Below are positions 1 to 8,793 of a DNA stretch of 64,000 nucleotides, piece by piece. Position 1 is the stretch's first letter. Each line of letters opens with the position of its first letter. Source of the stretch: Spartobacteria bacterium UBA695 (GTDB lineage: Bacteria; Verrucomicrobiota; Verrucomicrobiia; Chthoniobacterales; Chthoniobacteraceae); the NCBI GenBank assembly GCA_002298145.1, contig DBMP01000013.1, forward strand, positions 1 through 64,000. The letters run 5' to 3'. The notes below the pieces were generated by a model that ran no database searches, was not told where the DNA came from, and worked only from the letters and a program-made list of their open reading frames with translations. The position numbers were made by a program, and so were the translations under genes.

Positions 1-792
1 CCCACGCCGACCCCGACGCCCACCCCCAAACCGACACCCACGCCAACGCCCAAGGCCACCCCGACCCCCACGCCCAAGCCGACGCCGAAACCGACTCCAA
101 CCCCTACTCCCAAACCCAAGCCAACCCCCAAACCGACGCCCAAGGAGACCCCAAAACCCAAGGAGACCCCGAAGCCGAAACCCTCCGCCTCCGCCACGCC
201 GAGCCCCAAGGCCTCCCCGAAACCGTCTGAAAAAGCCGCCGCCGCCAATGGAAAAGCCGCGGCTGACAGCGGCAAGAAAGCGGCGGAAGGCGAGCAAACC
301 TCGGCAGCGAAAACGAAATTCCTGGATGCCACGGGCACCGGCAGCGGAACCACCGCCAACGGCAAAAAAGGTGGCAAGACCGCCGACGGCACCGGTGGCG
401 GCGATGGAGCCGGGGGCAACGGCAATGGCAAGATCGGCGGCGTCGGCAACGGCACCGGCGGCGGCAAAGGCGACGGCCACGAGGGCGGCGGCAATAAGGA
501 GACCAACTTCGGCTGGTACAACCTGATGCTGCACGACCGCTTCTATGCGCGCTGGGATCAGCCCCTCTCCGTGCTCCAGACCGGCCAGAGCTATGCCGCG
601 CGGGTCAAGATCAAGATCGAGCGCAACGGCCATATCGCCAGCGTCTCGCTTTCGAAACCCTCCGGCAACGACACCGTTGACGAGTCGGTATTGACGGCCG
701 CCCGGCGCGTCATGCAGGTCGACCCGATCCCCAAGGGCCTCGGCGACGCGGACGGCTATGAGGTTAATATCGAGTTCAATTTGAGCCCCTAG
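1..792 (+). CDS. TonB/TolA-like C-terminal domain protein (5' partial)
   Basis: The reading frame is open from the first base to the stop at 790-792, so the N-terminus lies outside the window; 263 residues are visible. Residues 1 to about 75 are a Pro-Thr-Lys low-complexity linker (PTPTPKP units), followed by a Ser/Ala and then a Gly/Asn-rich spacer. The last ~90 residues resemble a TonB C-terminal domain (VKIKIERNGHIASVSLSKPSGN, then ESVLTAARR). This architecture fits an envelope-spanning energy transducer or a TolA-like protein: the Pro-rich stretch would cross the periplasm and the C-domain would contact an outer-membrane partner. No ExbB/ExbD is in view. The membrane anchor cannot be seen, so the exact subfamily is open. 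Confidence 0.8.
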   Translation, partial: PTPTPTPTPKPTPTPTPKATPTPTPKPTPKPTPTPTPKPKPTPKPTPKETPKPKETPKPKPSASATPSPKASPKPSEKAAAANGKAAADSGKKAAEGEQTSAAKTKFLDATGTGSGTTANGKKGGKTADGTGGGDGAGGNGNGKIGGVGNGTGGGKGDGHEGGGNKETNFGWYNLMLHDRFYARWDQPLSVLQTGQSYAARVKIKIERNGHIASVSLSKPSGNDTVDESVLTAARRVMQVDPIPKGLGDADGYEVNIEFNLSP

Positions 793-873
793 AGCAGCGG
801 GCCGATATTCCAGGGAACCAAGCGCCCCGGGGCTTAATGGCTGACCCAGAACGTTGGTTTTTTTCCAAAAAAA

Positions 874-2160
874 ATGAGCATTCCCATTCTCTACGGCCAC
901 GGCACGCTGCCGCTGGAACTGCCCCAGAATTGCAAGGCGGCGATCATCACCAAACCGGCCATGACCCTGCTGCCCGACCCGCGCCAGGCGGTCGCCGAAG
1001 CCTTGGCACACCCCTCCTCCGGAGAGCCGCTGGCCGCGCTGGCCACCAAGGCGAAATCAGCCTGCATCTTGATTTGCGACATCACGCGCCCCGTGCCCAA
1101 TGGGCTCATCCTGCGTCCCATCATCGAGACGCTGCTGGCCGCGGGCATCGACGCCGCGCGCATTTGCGTCCTGGTCGCCACGGGCCTGCACCGGCCCAAC
1201 CTCGGCGCCGAGCTGCACGAGTTGGTCAACGACGAGTGGGTAATCAACACCGTGCGCGTGGAAAACCACTACGCCCACGACGACGCAGCCCACGCCGACC
1301 TGGGGACAACGCCTTTCGGCACCCCGGTCAAGCTCGACCGCCGGTTCGTCGAGGCCGATCTGAAAATCGCCACGGGCCTCGTGGAGCCGCATTTCATGGC
1401 CGGGTACTCTGGTGGCCGGAAAGTCATCTCGCCAGGCATCGCCCACGCTGACACCATCGGCACCTTTCACAACACGCGATTCATGGAGAACCCTGCGGTG
1501 CGCAACTGCAACTTCGAGGGCAACACGCTCCACTCCGAGCAGTTGGCCATCGTCCGGATGCTGGGCCCCGTTCATGCCGTCAACACCTGCCTGGATGCCG
1601 AACGCCGGCTGGCCTTCGTCAACTTTGGCGAAATCACCGCCTCCCACGAAGAAGCCGTGCGCTTCATGCGGGCCTTTGCCGAACAAACGGCCCCGGTCCG
1701 CTACCGCTGCGTCATCACGAGCACCGCGGGCTACCCACTCGACAAGACCTACTACCAGACCATCAAGGGCATTGTGGGCGCATTGGGGATTTTGGAGAAA
1801 GGCGGCTCGCTTTTGATCGCCTCAGAGTGTTCCGAGGGGCTGGGGTCCGCCGAATTCCAGGAGGCGCAGACCGTGCTCGCGAACAAAGGCATCGAAGGCT
1901 TCCTCACCGAAGCGCGAAGCCGTTCCCTTGCCCACGTCGACGAATGGCAGACCGTCAAACTGATCGAGGCCATCCGCGACCACCGTGTCCACCTCTACTC
2001 CGCGAGCCTGAGCGACGAACAGCGGGCGCTCACCGGAGCCACCTGCCACCGCGATTGGGCAGAGGCCGTGGCCGCCGTCTTGCGCGAAACCTCCGCCACG
2101 GAAGTTGCTGTCATCCCCGAAGGGCCCTACGTCATCCCCTTTGCGAAACGTGAACCGTGA
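874..2160 (+). CDS. larA: Nickel-dependent lactate racemase family protein (LarA-like)
   Basis: 428 residues, the usual length for the LarA/DUF2088 family, which racemises lactate (or related 2-hydroxy acids) with a nickel-pincer cofactor. The family signature GLVEPHFMAGYSGGRK is present. His106, His173, Lys183 and His199 fall almost exactly where the Lactobacillus plantarum enzyme has His108, His174, Lys184 and His200 (cofactor attachment and catalysis). No signal peptide, so cytoplasmic. The cofactor-maturation gene larC is in the same window at 52857 but not adjacent; larB and larE are not here. LarA paralogues act on several 2-hydroxy acids, so the substrate is not certain. A palindromic repeat cluster follows the stop. 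Confidence 0.88.
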   Translation: MSIPILYGHGTLPLELPQNCKAAIITKPAMTLLPDPRQAVAEALAHPSSGEPLAALATKAKSACILICDITRPVPNGLILRPIIETLLAAGIDAARICVLVATGLHRPNLGAELHELVNDEWVINTVRVENHYAHDDAAHADLGTTPFGTPVKLDRRFVEADLKIATGLVEPHFMAGYSGGRKVISPGIAHADTIGTFHNTRFMENPAVRNCNFEGNTLHSEQLAIVRMLGPVHAVNTCLDAERRLAFVNFGEITASHEEAVRFMRAFAEQTAPVRYRCVITSTAGYPLDKTYYQTIKGIVGALGILEKGGSLLIASECSEGLGSAEFQEAQTVLANKGIEGFLTEARSRSLAHVDEWQTVKLIEAIRDHRVHLYSASLSDEQRALTGATCHRDWAEAVAAVLRETSATEVAVIPEGPYVIPFAKREP

Positions 2161-2178
2161 GAGGCACGTTGAGTTGAC

Positions 2179-2297
2179 CCTCGTTCCCAATCTCCCGATT
2201 GGGAACGTCTTTTGTCTGCGAATCTCTGATTCGTTCCGTATGGCTATGGAATCAGAGATTCCAAGACAAGGGCGTTACGAATCTGGAGATTCGTAAC
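2179..2297. repeat. Palindromic intergenic repeat, module A, copy 1
   Basis: 119 bp between the convergent ends of larA and the PilB-like gene. It contains four perfect hairpins: 2182-2192/2197-2207 (11 bp, TCCC loop), 2219-2224/2228-2233, 2248-2253/2257-2262 and 2273-2283/2288-2298 (11 bp, TGGA loop). The second and third hairpins are also complementary to each other, giving a larger stem. A copy of the same length lies at 62874-62992 with about 8 mismatches by eye. It resembles a REP/BIME or MITE-like element; no associated transposase was seen. Confidence 0.9.
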
Positions 2298-2359
2298 GAG
2301 AGGCCATACCTCCCGCGCAAAACCCCGTTGTCCTCGGGTAAACCAAAGACAAACTGCCC

Positions 2360-2423
2360 GAGGCGGCGCGCGTAAGCCGACGCTATCGCGCGGTAGCGCG
2401 GAATGGATCCAGCGTCACGCTGG
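2360..2423. repeat. Palindromic intergenic repeat, module B, copy 1
   Basis: 64 bp ending directly at the stop codon of the minus-strand PilB-like gene. It contains CGCTA...TAGCG around an alternating CG core and a terminal CCAGCG-TCA-CGCTGG hairpin (2409-2423). The second copy at 63038-63101 has about 5 differences, two of them compensatory within the terminal hairpin. It follows module A after 62 bp, and the same order recurs at the second locus. Confidence 0.88.
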
Positions 2424-4109
2424 TTAGGTATATTTGAGGACCTCTTCGATCGTTGTCTCGCCGTCGTAAATACTGCGGAGACCATCCTCACGTAGCGTCT
2501 GCATCCCCAGCTCAATCGCCTTCTGGCGCAGCACCACACTCGGAGCACGCTGATTGATCAAATCGCGAATCGGATCCGTCACATTCAGCAACTCATAGAT
2601 CCCCTTCCGGCCCTTATACCCCGTGTGATTGCAGGCCTCACAGCCCTTGCCGTAGTAGAAATTCTTGTCGCCAATATCGTGCGGCGAAAGGCCGAGCTGC
2701 GAAAGCACCGCCTCATTCGGCTCATACGGCGTGCGGCACTTCGGGCAAATGCGGCGGATCAACCGTTGCGCCAGCACCGCCTCCAGCGAAGCCGAAATCA
2801 TGAACGGCTCCACCCCCATATCAATCAAACGCGTCACCGCGCCCGGCGCATCATTCGTATGCAGCGTCGTAAACACCAAGTGGCCCGTCAGCGAAGCCTG
2901 GATCGAGATTTGCGCCGTCTCCACATCGCGCGTTTCACCCACCATGATCCGGTCCGGGTCCTGACGCAAAAATGCCCGCAGCGCTCGGCCGAACGTCAGC
3001 CCGATGCTGTCCTGAATCGGCACCTGCATAATCCCCTCAATATCATACTCCACCGGGTCCTCCGCCGTGAGGATCTTCGAATCCATCGTATTGATCTGAT
3101 TGAGGCAGGCGTAAAGCGTCGTCGTCTTGCCGGAACCCGTCGGGCCCGTCACAATGAAAATCCCGTTCGGCTTCTCGATCGTCTCCAGAATGTAATTATA
3201 AATATACTCCGGCATCCCGAGCGCCTTCAGGCTCAGATTCACCGTCGCACGGTCCAGAACGCGCAACACCACACTCTCCCCGAACTGCGTCGGCAGCGAA
3301 GAGACACGGAGATCCACCTGGCGGCCCCCCGTCGTCAACTGAATGCGGCCGTCCTGCGGCAACCGGCGCTCCGCGATATTCATATTCGCCATCACCTTGA
3401 TGCGCGAAATCACAGGCAGCGCCAAGTGAATGGGAGGCGGAGCCATCTCGTAAAGCGCGCCGTCCACGCGGTAGCGGATCTTGAATTCCGTCTCGAACGG
3501 CTCAAAGTGAATATCACTCGCCCGGTCGGCAATGGCCTGCGCCAGGATGAGATCGACATAGCGGATGATCGGCGTCGCATTCGCCTCCTCCTCCATCGCG
3601 CGAGCATCGAGATTCTGCTCGCCGCCGCCGAATTCCACGTCCCCCCCCAGCTCGGCCAGAACATCGTTCAGGTTCGCCGAATCGCTGCCGTAGCTGCTCT
3701 GAATGAGATTCTGGATGTAGCCGACCTGCGCCACCACCACATAGATGTCGCGTCCCAGAGCAAAGCGAATGTCTTCCTGGATCTGGCTGTTGAGCGGGTC
3801 GATCAGCGCGATCGTCAACGCGGCTCCGTTCATGCCGATCGGCAGCGCGCCGTGCATCCGGGCGAGGCTGGCGGGCACCAGCGCGAGAATCTCTGCGGGC
3901 GGCTCGAACGAACTCAAGTCCACGTACTCCGTGCCGAGATAGGAGGCGATGCCCTGGTAAATCTGGTCCTCGGTCGTGATGCCCATGTCGGTCAGCACAT
4001 CCACGATGGTTTTTCCCGAACTGAGGAGTTCTGCCGTGATGTCATCGACCTGGCTGCGATCAATGATTCCCCCGTCGACGAGAATTTCGATGACTTGATT
4101 TGCGTTCAT
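2424..4109 (-). CDS. GspE/PilB-family type II secretion / type IV pilus assembly ATPase
   Basis: 561 residues, the normal length for GspE/PilB. An N-terminal MshEN-like domain covers about residues 1-150. The ATPase core has ASDIHFEPF, Walker A GPTGSGKT (322-329), an Asp box (EDPVEYD), a Walker B region (IMVGETRD) and a His box (TTLHTNDAP). A C-terminal four-Cys zinc site follows (CPKC...CEAC). It powers pilin or pseudopilin polymerisation at the inner membrane. It starts 5 bp after the pilT stop and is the last gene of a three-gene operon whose first gene is a second enzyme of the same family. Whether it is the pilus PilB or a T2SS GspE cannot be told without pilC/gspF and pilin genes, which are absent here. 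Confidence 0.92.
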   Translation of the reverse strand: MNANQVIEILVDGGIIDRSQVDDITAELLSSGKTIVDVLTDMGITTEDQIYQGIASYLGTEYVDLSSFEPPAEILALVPASLARMHGALPIGMNGAALTIALIDPLNSQIQEDIRFALGRDIYVVVAQVGYIQNLIQSSYGSDSANLNDVLAELGGDVEFGGGEQNLDARAMEEEANATPIIRYVDLILAQAIADRASDIHFEPFETEFKIRYRVDGALYEMAPPPIHLALPVISRIKVMANMNIAERRLPQDGRIQLTTGGRQVDLRVSSLPTQFGESVVLRVLDRATVNLSLKALGMPEYIYNYILETIEKPNGIFIVTGPTGSGKTTTLYACLNQINTMDSKILTAEDPVEYDIEGIMQVPIQDSIGLTFGRALRAFLRQDPDRIMVGETRDVETAQISIQASLTGHLVFTTLHTNDAPGAVTRLIDMGVEPFMISASLEAVLAQRLIRRICPKCRTPYEPNEAVLSQLGLSPHDIGDKNFYYGKGCEACNHTGYKGRKGIYELLNVTDPIRDLINQRAPSVVLRQKAIELGMQTLREDGLRSIYDGETTIEEVLKYT

Positions 4110-4114
4110 AGCTG

Positions 4115-5209
4115 CTAGGATTTTTGGGAAAGGGATTCGCGATGTTTCCGGACGGCGAGCTGGGCGGCCAGTTCGCGGTCCTGGGATTTATTCATCACTT
4201 CCTGGTAGGAGATGATGCCGCGGGAGTGGAGGTCCACGAGCGACTGTTCCAGCGAGATCATGCCTTCCTCCGCGCTGGTCTGGACTACCGTGGTGAGGCC
4301 GTAGGTTTTATTCTCGCGGATGAGCGAGGCGACCGCAGGGGTGTTGATCAGGATCTCGAAAGCGGCCACGCGCCCCTTGCCGTCGGCCCGGGGCACCAGC
4401 ACCTGCGAGATGACTGCCCGCAGCGTGGAGGCTAGCTGGATGCGCAGTTGCTCCTGCTGCCCTGGCGGAAACGCGCCCACGACGCGGTCCACTGTGCGGG
4501 TGGCTCCGGTGGTGTGGAGCGTGGAGAAAATGAGGTGGCCGGTCTCGGCGGCGGTGACGGCGGCCTCCATGGTTTCGAGGTCGCGCATTTCGCCCACCAG
4601 CATCACGTCCGGGTCCTGGCGCAGGCCCCGGCGCAGGCCGTCGGCGAAGTCCGGCAGGTCCACGCCCACCTCGCGCTGGTTGATGACGCCGCACTTGTGC
4701 GGGTGGATGTACTCGATGGGGTCCTCGATCGTGAGGATGTGCCGGGACGACGTCTCGTTGATGATATTGAGCATGCTGGCCAGCGTCGTCGATTTGCCAG
4801 AGCCGGTGGGCCCCGTGACGAGGATCAGGCCGCGCGGCAGGTCGAGCAGCTCGCGCACGAGGCTGGGGATGCCGATCTCCTCCAGCGTCAAGAAGCGGCT
4901 GGGGAGCAAGCGGATGGCCGCCGCGCAGTTGCCCCGCTCGCGGTAAAGGTTCACGCGGAAGCGCTGGTCGCGGAAGGTGACGGCGAAATCGGCGCTCCCA
5001 TCGGAGTTAAGGCGCTCGATCCAGTGTGGGCTGGGGGCCGCGGCCTTGGCGAAGGCTTCGGTGTCTTCGGGGGTCAAAGAGGGGAGATTCAGCGGCGTGA
5101 GCTTGCCTGCAAGGCGCAGCACGGGCGGAATACCGACAGAGACGTGGAGGTCCGAGGCCTCCTCGTCGATCATCAGCCGCAACAAGTCTTCCAGGGGGGT
5201 GGCGGACAT
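4115..5209 (-). CDS. pilT: Type IV pilus retraction ATPase PilT
   Basis: 364 residues, typical of PilT/PilU. The short N-terminal domain begins LLRLMIDEEASDLHVSVG, as in PilT. Walker A GPTGSGKS sits at 133-140, followed by EDPIEYIHPHK, LRQDPDVMLVGEMRD and the His box STLHTTGA. A LIRENKTYGL segment matches the AIRNLIRE region required for PilT-type retraction. The four-Cys zinc site of PilB is absent, which separates it from its two neighbours. It depolymerises pili and drives twitching motility, surface sensing or DNA uptake. It lies 6 bp after the upstream ATPase gene and 5 bp before the downstream one, so all three are probably co-transcribed. Confidence 0.93.
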   Translation of the reverse strand: MSATPLEDLLRLMIDEEASDLHVSVGIPPVLRLAGKLTPLNLPSLTPEDTEAFAKAAAPSPHWIERLNSDGSADFAVTFRDQRFRVNLYRERGNCAAAIRLLPSRFLTLEEIGIPSLVRELLDLPRGLILVTGPTGSGKSTTLASMLNIINETSSRHILTIEDPIEYIHPHKCGVINQREVGVDLPDFADGLRRGLRQDPDVMLVGEMRDLETMEAAVTAAETGHLIFSTLHTTGATRTVDRVVGAFPPGQQEQLRIQLASTLRAVISQVLVPRADGKGRVAAFEILINTPAVASLIRENKTYGLTTVVQTSAEEGMISLEQSLVDLHSRGIISYQEVMNKSQDRELAAQLAVRKHRESLSQKS

Positions 5210-5215
5210 GACGTT

Positions 5216-6889
5216 TTAGTTGGCGTCAGACATGGTGGCCGAGATGACTTCGTCGGCGGTGGTGACGCCCGCGAGAACCTTGCGCACGCCGTCCTCGCGC
5301 AGGGTGCGCATGCCGAGCTCGCGTGCCCGCTTGCGCAGCTCCACGGTGGAGGCGCCATCGTTGATCATGTTGCGCACTTCGTCGTCGATCAAAAACATTT
5401 CGAAAATACCCACCCGGCCCTTGTAGCCGAGGTTGCGGCAGGCGTCGCAGCCCTTGCCGCGCATGACGCTGGCTCCGTCGAGCTGGGAGCGCTCCAGGCG
5501 CAGGCCGCGCAGCTCGGCGTCGGTCAGCTCGTGCGGTACTTTGCACTTCGGGCAGAGCTTGCGCACCAGGCGCTGGGCCACGATGGCGCGTACGGCGGAG
5601 GAAATCAGGAAGCGCTGGATGCCGATATCGGCCAAGCGGGCGACGGCGCTCGGGGCGTCGTTGGTGTGCAGGGTCGAGAAGACCAAGTGACCGGTCAAGG
5701 AGGCGTTGATGGCGATGCTGGCCGTCTCCATGTCTCGAATTTCACCGATCATGATGACGTTCGGGGCCTGGCGGAGCATGGACCGGAGGGCGGCGGGGAA
5801 GGTCATGCCGATGTCGGCCATGACCTGCACCTGGTTGATGCCGGGCATCTGGTATTCCACCGGGTCCTCGACGGTGATGATCTTCCGGTCGGGCCGGTTG
5901 ATGTGGTTCAAGCAGGCGTAAAGGGTCGTCGATTTACCGGACCCGGTGGGGCCGGTGACGAGAATGATGCCGTCGGGCAGGCCGATCAACTGTTCGAAGG
6001 TCGCCTGGTCATCGCTCAGGAAGCCCAACTGCGGGAGCCCCAGTTGGAGGCCCGTTTTGTCGAGAATACGCATGACGACGCTCTCGCCGTGGCTGGTCGG
6101 GATGGTCGAGACGCGCAGATCGAGCTGGCTCTTGCCGATTTTGACCTGGATGCGGCCGTCCTGCGGAACGCGTTTTTCGGCGATGCTCATCGTGCCGCTC
6201 ATGATTTTGAGGCGGCTGACGATGGCCTGCTGAAGCTTCTTGGGCGGGCTGGGCATCTCGTGCAGCACGCCGTCGACGCGGAAACGGACGCGGAATTCTT
6301 TCTCCAGCGGCTCCAGGTGAATATCACTGGCGCGCATTTTGTAGGCGTCCAGGAGGAGCATCGTTACGAGCTTGATGATGGGCGCGTCGCCCTCATCGGA
6401 AGCCCCGGCTCCGGCGGTTCCGGCGTCGGTGATCTGGACATCGCCCTGCTGGGCCTCCTCGGGGCCGTAGTATTTAAGAATCGCGGCCTGGATCTGGTCC
6501 GGCGCGGCGCAGACCCACTCCACGTCGCGGTTGATCAAATGGGTGACGGTGTCAAAGGTGTCGAAGTTGAGCGGGTCGCTCGTGGCCATCATGAGGCCCA
6601 TCTCGACGTTGGCGATGGGGATGACCTTGTAGCGGCGGGCTACGTCGGCGGGGACGATCTCCAGCACATCGGGGGTGATGACCATGTGCGAGAGGTCAAC
6701 GAACTCCATGCTGTTGTTGGCCGCCAGCGCGCGCAGGACGTCGGTGCGGGAGACGAGTTCCTTGGAAATCAGCGTTTCGACAACACTTTCTCCGGATGCA
6801 GTTGCCGATTGGGCTTCTTCCACCTGCTCCCGGGTGATCAGACAGGTGTCGAGAAGCAGTTCGATGATGTAATCTTCGTTGTTTGTCAC
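5216..6889 (-). CDS. GspE/PilB-family secretion/pilus ATPase (first of operon)
   Basis: 557 residues from a GTG at 6889, the most likely start. The frame stays open further upstream, but that extension is Arg/Ser/Pro-rich, runs into hemW and has no family similarity. An N-terminal MshEN domain (NNEDYIIELLLDTC onward) is followed by ASDIHLEPLEKEF, Walker A GPTGSGKS, VEDPVEYQ, VIMIGEIRD, TLHTNDAPSA and the four-Cys zinc site (CPKC...CDAC). It is paralogous to the product of 2424-4109 but clearly divergent. No clear Shine-Dalgarno sequence precedes the GTG, which leaves the start slightly uncertain. As the leading gene with pilT directly behind, it is a good candidate for the extension ATPase. 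Confidence 0.9.
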   Translation of the reverse strand: MTNNEDYIIELLLDTCLITREQVEEAQSATASGESVVETLISKELVSRTDVLRALAANNSMEFVDLSHMVITPDVLEIVPADVARRYKVIPIANVEMGLMMATSDPLNFDTFDTVTHLINRDVEWVCAAPDQIQAAILKYYGPEEAQQGDVQITDAGTAGAGASDEGDAPIIKLVTMLLLDAYKMRASDIHLEPLEKEFRVRFRVDGVLHEMPSPPKKLQQAIVSRLKIMSGTMSIAEKRVPQDGRIQVKIGKSQLDLRVSTIPTSHGESVVMRILDKTGLQLGLPQLGFLSDDQATFEQLIGLPDGIILVTGPTGSGKSTTLYACLNHINRPDRKIITVEDPVEYQMPGINQVQVMADIGMTFPAALRSMLRQAPNVIMIGEIRDMETASIAINASLTGHLVFSTLHTNDAPSAVARLADIGIQRFLISSAVRAIVAQRLVRKLCPKCKVPHELTDAELRGLRLERSQLDGASVMRGKGCDACRNLGYKGRVGIFEMFLIDDEVRNMINDGASTVELRKRARELGMRTLREDGVRKVLAGVTTADEVISATMSDAN

Positions 6890-7010
6890 GGGGGAAAAGG
6901 ATGTAACCCGACCAACGTAGGGGGCTCCTCCGAAGATGTCAACGTTCTGTGGTGGTAGAAAAACAGGGTGCTTCCTACGGAAATTCCCCGATTCCGCCAG
7001 GGGCAGGGGG

Positions 7011-8126
7011 TTATTCCGGTTCGCCCATGAAGGCTTCGGCGAGCGAGTCGGCCACGAGTTTTCCTTTCCGGGTGAGGCGAATTTTCTCCCCGTGGGGCTC
7101 GAAAAAGCCCGCCTCCAGGTACTCGTCCACCTTCGGCTGCCAGGGCGCGAGCAGGGCGGCATCGAGGCCCCGGCTGGTGCGCAGCCCGAAGGCCACCCGC
7201 TCGGAAAGCCGGATCGCGGGGGTGAGCGTTTCTCGGAATTCGGCGGCCGGTTTTCCGGAAAGGACGCGCTCGCAGTAGGCGGCGACGCTCTCGACGTTTT
7301 CCCAGCGGTCCATGCCGCGGGTGGAAAAGGCGCTCGGCCCCAGGCCCAGGTAATCCGCCCCCTCCCAGTAGGCCAGGTTGTGGAGGCACTCGCGGCCGGG
7401 CCGGGCGTGGTTGGAGATTTCGTAGGGCTCGTAACCGCCCGCCGCGAGCCGGTCGAGCGTCAGTTCAAAGAGATCGGCGTCCCAGTCCTTGTCCTGGGCG
7501 TATTCGCCGGATTGGAAGCGGCGGTAAAAGGCCGTGTCCTCCTCGTAGGTCAGGCAATAGGCCGAGAGGTGCTCCGGGCCCAGCGCGATGGTTTTCTCCA
7601 GCGTGGCGGCCCACTGGGCGCGCGTCTGGGTCGGCACGGCGAACATCAGGTCGAGGTTTACGTTGTCGAACCCGGCCTCGCGCAAGATTTCGTAAGAGCG
7701 CTCCGCCTGGGCCGCCGTGTGGACGCGCCCCAGGACTTTCAGCAGCTCCGGCTCCCAAGATTGCACGCCCATGCTGATCCGGTTGACCCCCAGGGCCCGC
7801 AGCATCCGGGCTTTTTCCAGCGAAACCGTTGCCGGGTTCATCTCCAGCGTCCATTCCACCAGCTCGGAGAGGTCGAGCCGCTCGCGCATTCCGGTAAGGA
7901 GCGTTTCGAGCTGGGAGGTGGAGAGGGCGCTCGGCGTGCCGCCCCCGAAGAAAATCGTGCGGGGGCGCAGGGCGTCGCGGGAAAGGGCCTGGTCCAGCTC
8001 GGCCAGCAGAGCGTCGAGGAAGCGCCGCATCTTCTCCCGGTCGAGCGTCTCCTTATAGAAAGAGCAATACGGGCAGACCTTCAGGCAGAAGGGGATGTGG
8101 ACGTAAAGGTGGCGGATCGGCGGCAT
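7011..8126 (-). CDS. hemW: HemW-like radical SAM protein (heme chaperone / HemN-like)
   Basis: 371 residues from the ATG at 8126; further upstream in-frame codons give an unrelated Arg/Gly-rich extension. The N-terminus has the HemW pattern HIPFCLKVCPYCSF, with Cys14, Cys18 and Cys21 binding the 4Fe-4S cluster, followed by GGGTPSALS and EMNPATV. The C-terminal HemN_C region ends RKGKLVADSLAEAF. HemW proteins resemble oxygen-independent coproporphyrinogen oxidase but usually bind and deliver heme. The CxxxCxxC without the extra HemN cysteine favours HemW. It shares a 93-bp intergenic region with the divergent DUF2007 gene. Confidence 0.88.
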   Translation of the reverse strand: MPPIRHLYVHIPFCLKVCPYCSFYKETLDREKMRRFLDALLAELDQALSRDALRPRTIFFGGGTPSALSTSQLETLLTGMRERLDLSELVEWTLEMNPATVSLEKARMLRALGVNRISMGVQSWEPELLKVLGRVHTAAQAERSYEILREAGFDNVNLDLMFAVPTQTRAQWAATLEKTIALGPEHLSAYCLTYEEDTAFYRRFQSGEYAQDKDWDADLFELTLDRLAAGGYEPYEISNHARPGRECLHNLAYWEGADYLGLGPSAFSTRGMDRWENVESVAAYCERVLSGKPAAEFRETLTPAIRLSERVAFGLRTSRGLDAALLAPWQPKVDEYLEAGFFEPHGEKIRLTRKGKLVADSLAEAFMGEPE

Positions 8127-8219
8127 CGGGCTGGCCTCTAATGTCGCTGCAAAACCGCCGCGAGCAAAGCAGAGAATGCCTTTACTTGCCCCCCTTCGCG
8201 GCTTACTTTGCCCCCAGGT

Positions 8220-8423
8220 ATGACGACCATCGCGAGCTTCAATAAAGCGGAGGAGGCGCACTTGCTGAGAATGCGGCTCGAAGCGGCGGGTATCCCGGCT
8301 TATTTGAGGGATGAAACCATGTCGCAGGTCTGGGGAGCGTCCCTGGATCTTGGTGGCGTGAAGGTGGATGTGGACGACAAGGACGCCGACGCGGCGCGGG
8401 CGGTTCTGGCCGAAGGGAAATAG
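8220..8423 (+). CDS. DUF2007-family small protein
   Basis: 67 residues starting MTTIASFNKAEEAHLLRMRL. It matches the DUF2007 pattern: a short beta-alpha-beta module with an N-terminal helix (EEAHLLRMRLEAAGIPAYL), then VDDKDADAARAVL. These are described as putative signal-transducing or ferredoxin-like-fold proteins of unknown partner. The ATG at 8220 is preferred over an in-frame upstream ATG because homologues begin at this point. It is divergent from hemW, and its TAG stop directly abuts the stop of the next, convergent gene (TAGCTA). Confidence 0.75.
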   Translation: MTTIASFNKAEEAHLLRMRLEAAGIPAYLRDETMSQVWGASLDLGGVKVDVDDKDADAARAVLAEGK

Positions 8424-8645
8424 CTACCCTCTCCCCTCCGCGCACTCCTCCGAGCAGTAGAACCGGTCATCCTTCTCCAGCCCGGGGCCGTCCCAGTCCT
8501 CCCGAGGCTTTCCGCAGCGGGCGCACGGGCAGTCGTTTTCGTCCTTCGAAGGCGTGGCCTCCGGGGAGATGAACTCCTCCTGGACGGGGATCGTCTCCCG
8601 GGAAACCTCGTGGATTCCCGGAGGCAGACTTTCTTTCTTGGGCAT
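8424..8645 (-). CDS. Small putative zinc-finger protein
   Basis: 73 residues with two Cys pairs, CPCARC in the middle and FYCSEECAEG at the C-terminus, a spacing suited to one structural zinc ion. The first half is acidic and probably disordered. It resembles the short zinc-ribbon proteins often left as hypothetical; no enzymatic motif is present. It ends back to back with the DUF2007 gene. The function is not recognised. Confidence 0.6.
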   Translation of the reverse strand: MPKKESLPPGIHEVSRETIPVQEEFISPEATPSKDENDCPCARCGKPREDWDGPGLEKDDRFYCSEECAEGRG

Positions 8646-8793
8646 ACCCTTGTTTCGGCTGGCGGCCGGGATTTGAACGCCGGAGCCGTTTGCTGGTCCT
8701 AATCTTCACCAAATGCACTTACACGGGGAGACTTGCGCAGGCGCGTTTCAACGCTTAGCCTTTTCTCTCCGCAGGATGCTTTCACTTTACCGT

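Noticed and set aside
1..240. Short tandem repeats suggestive of a CRISPR or satellite array
   Set aside because: They are codons of a Pro-Thr-Lys linker in an open frame, with no spacers and variable unit length.
4448..6958. Very long plus-strand open frame (over 800 codons) opposite the ATPase operon
   Set aside because: Antisense of GspE/PilT genes with GC-rich codon bias; Gly/Val/Asp/Arg-rich translation with no domain.
8660..8712. tRNA-like 3' segment on the minus strand (a GTTCAAATCCCGG T-arm-like stretch)
   Set aside because: The T-stem has two mismatches, no matching acceptor 5' strand or D arm was found upstream, and the CCA is out of place. At most a degenerate remnant or att scar.
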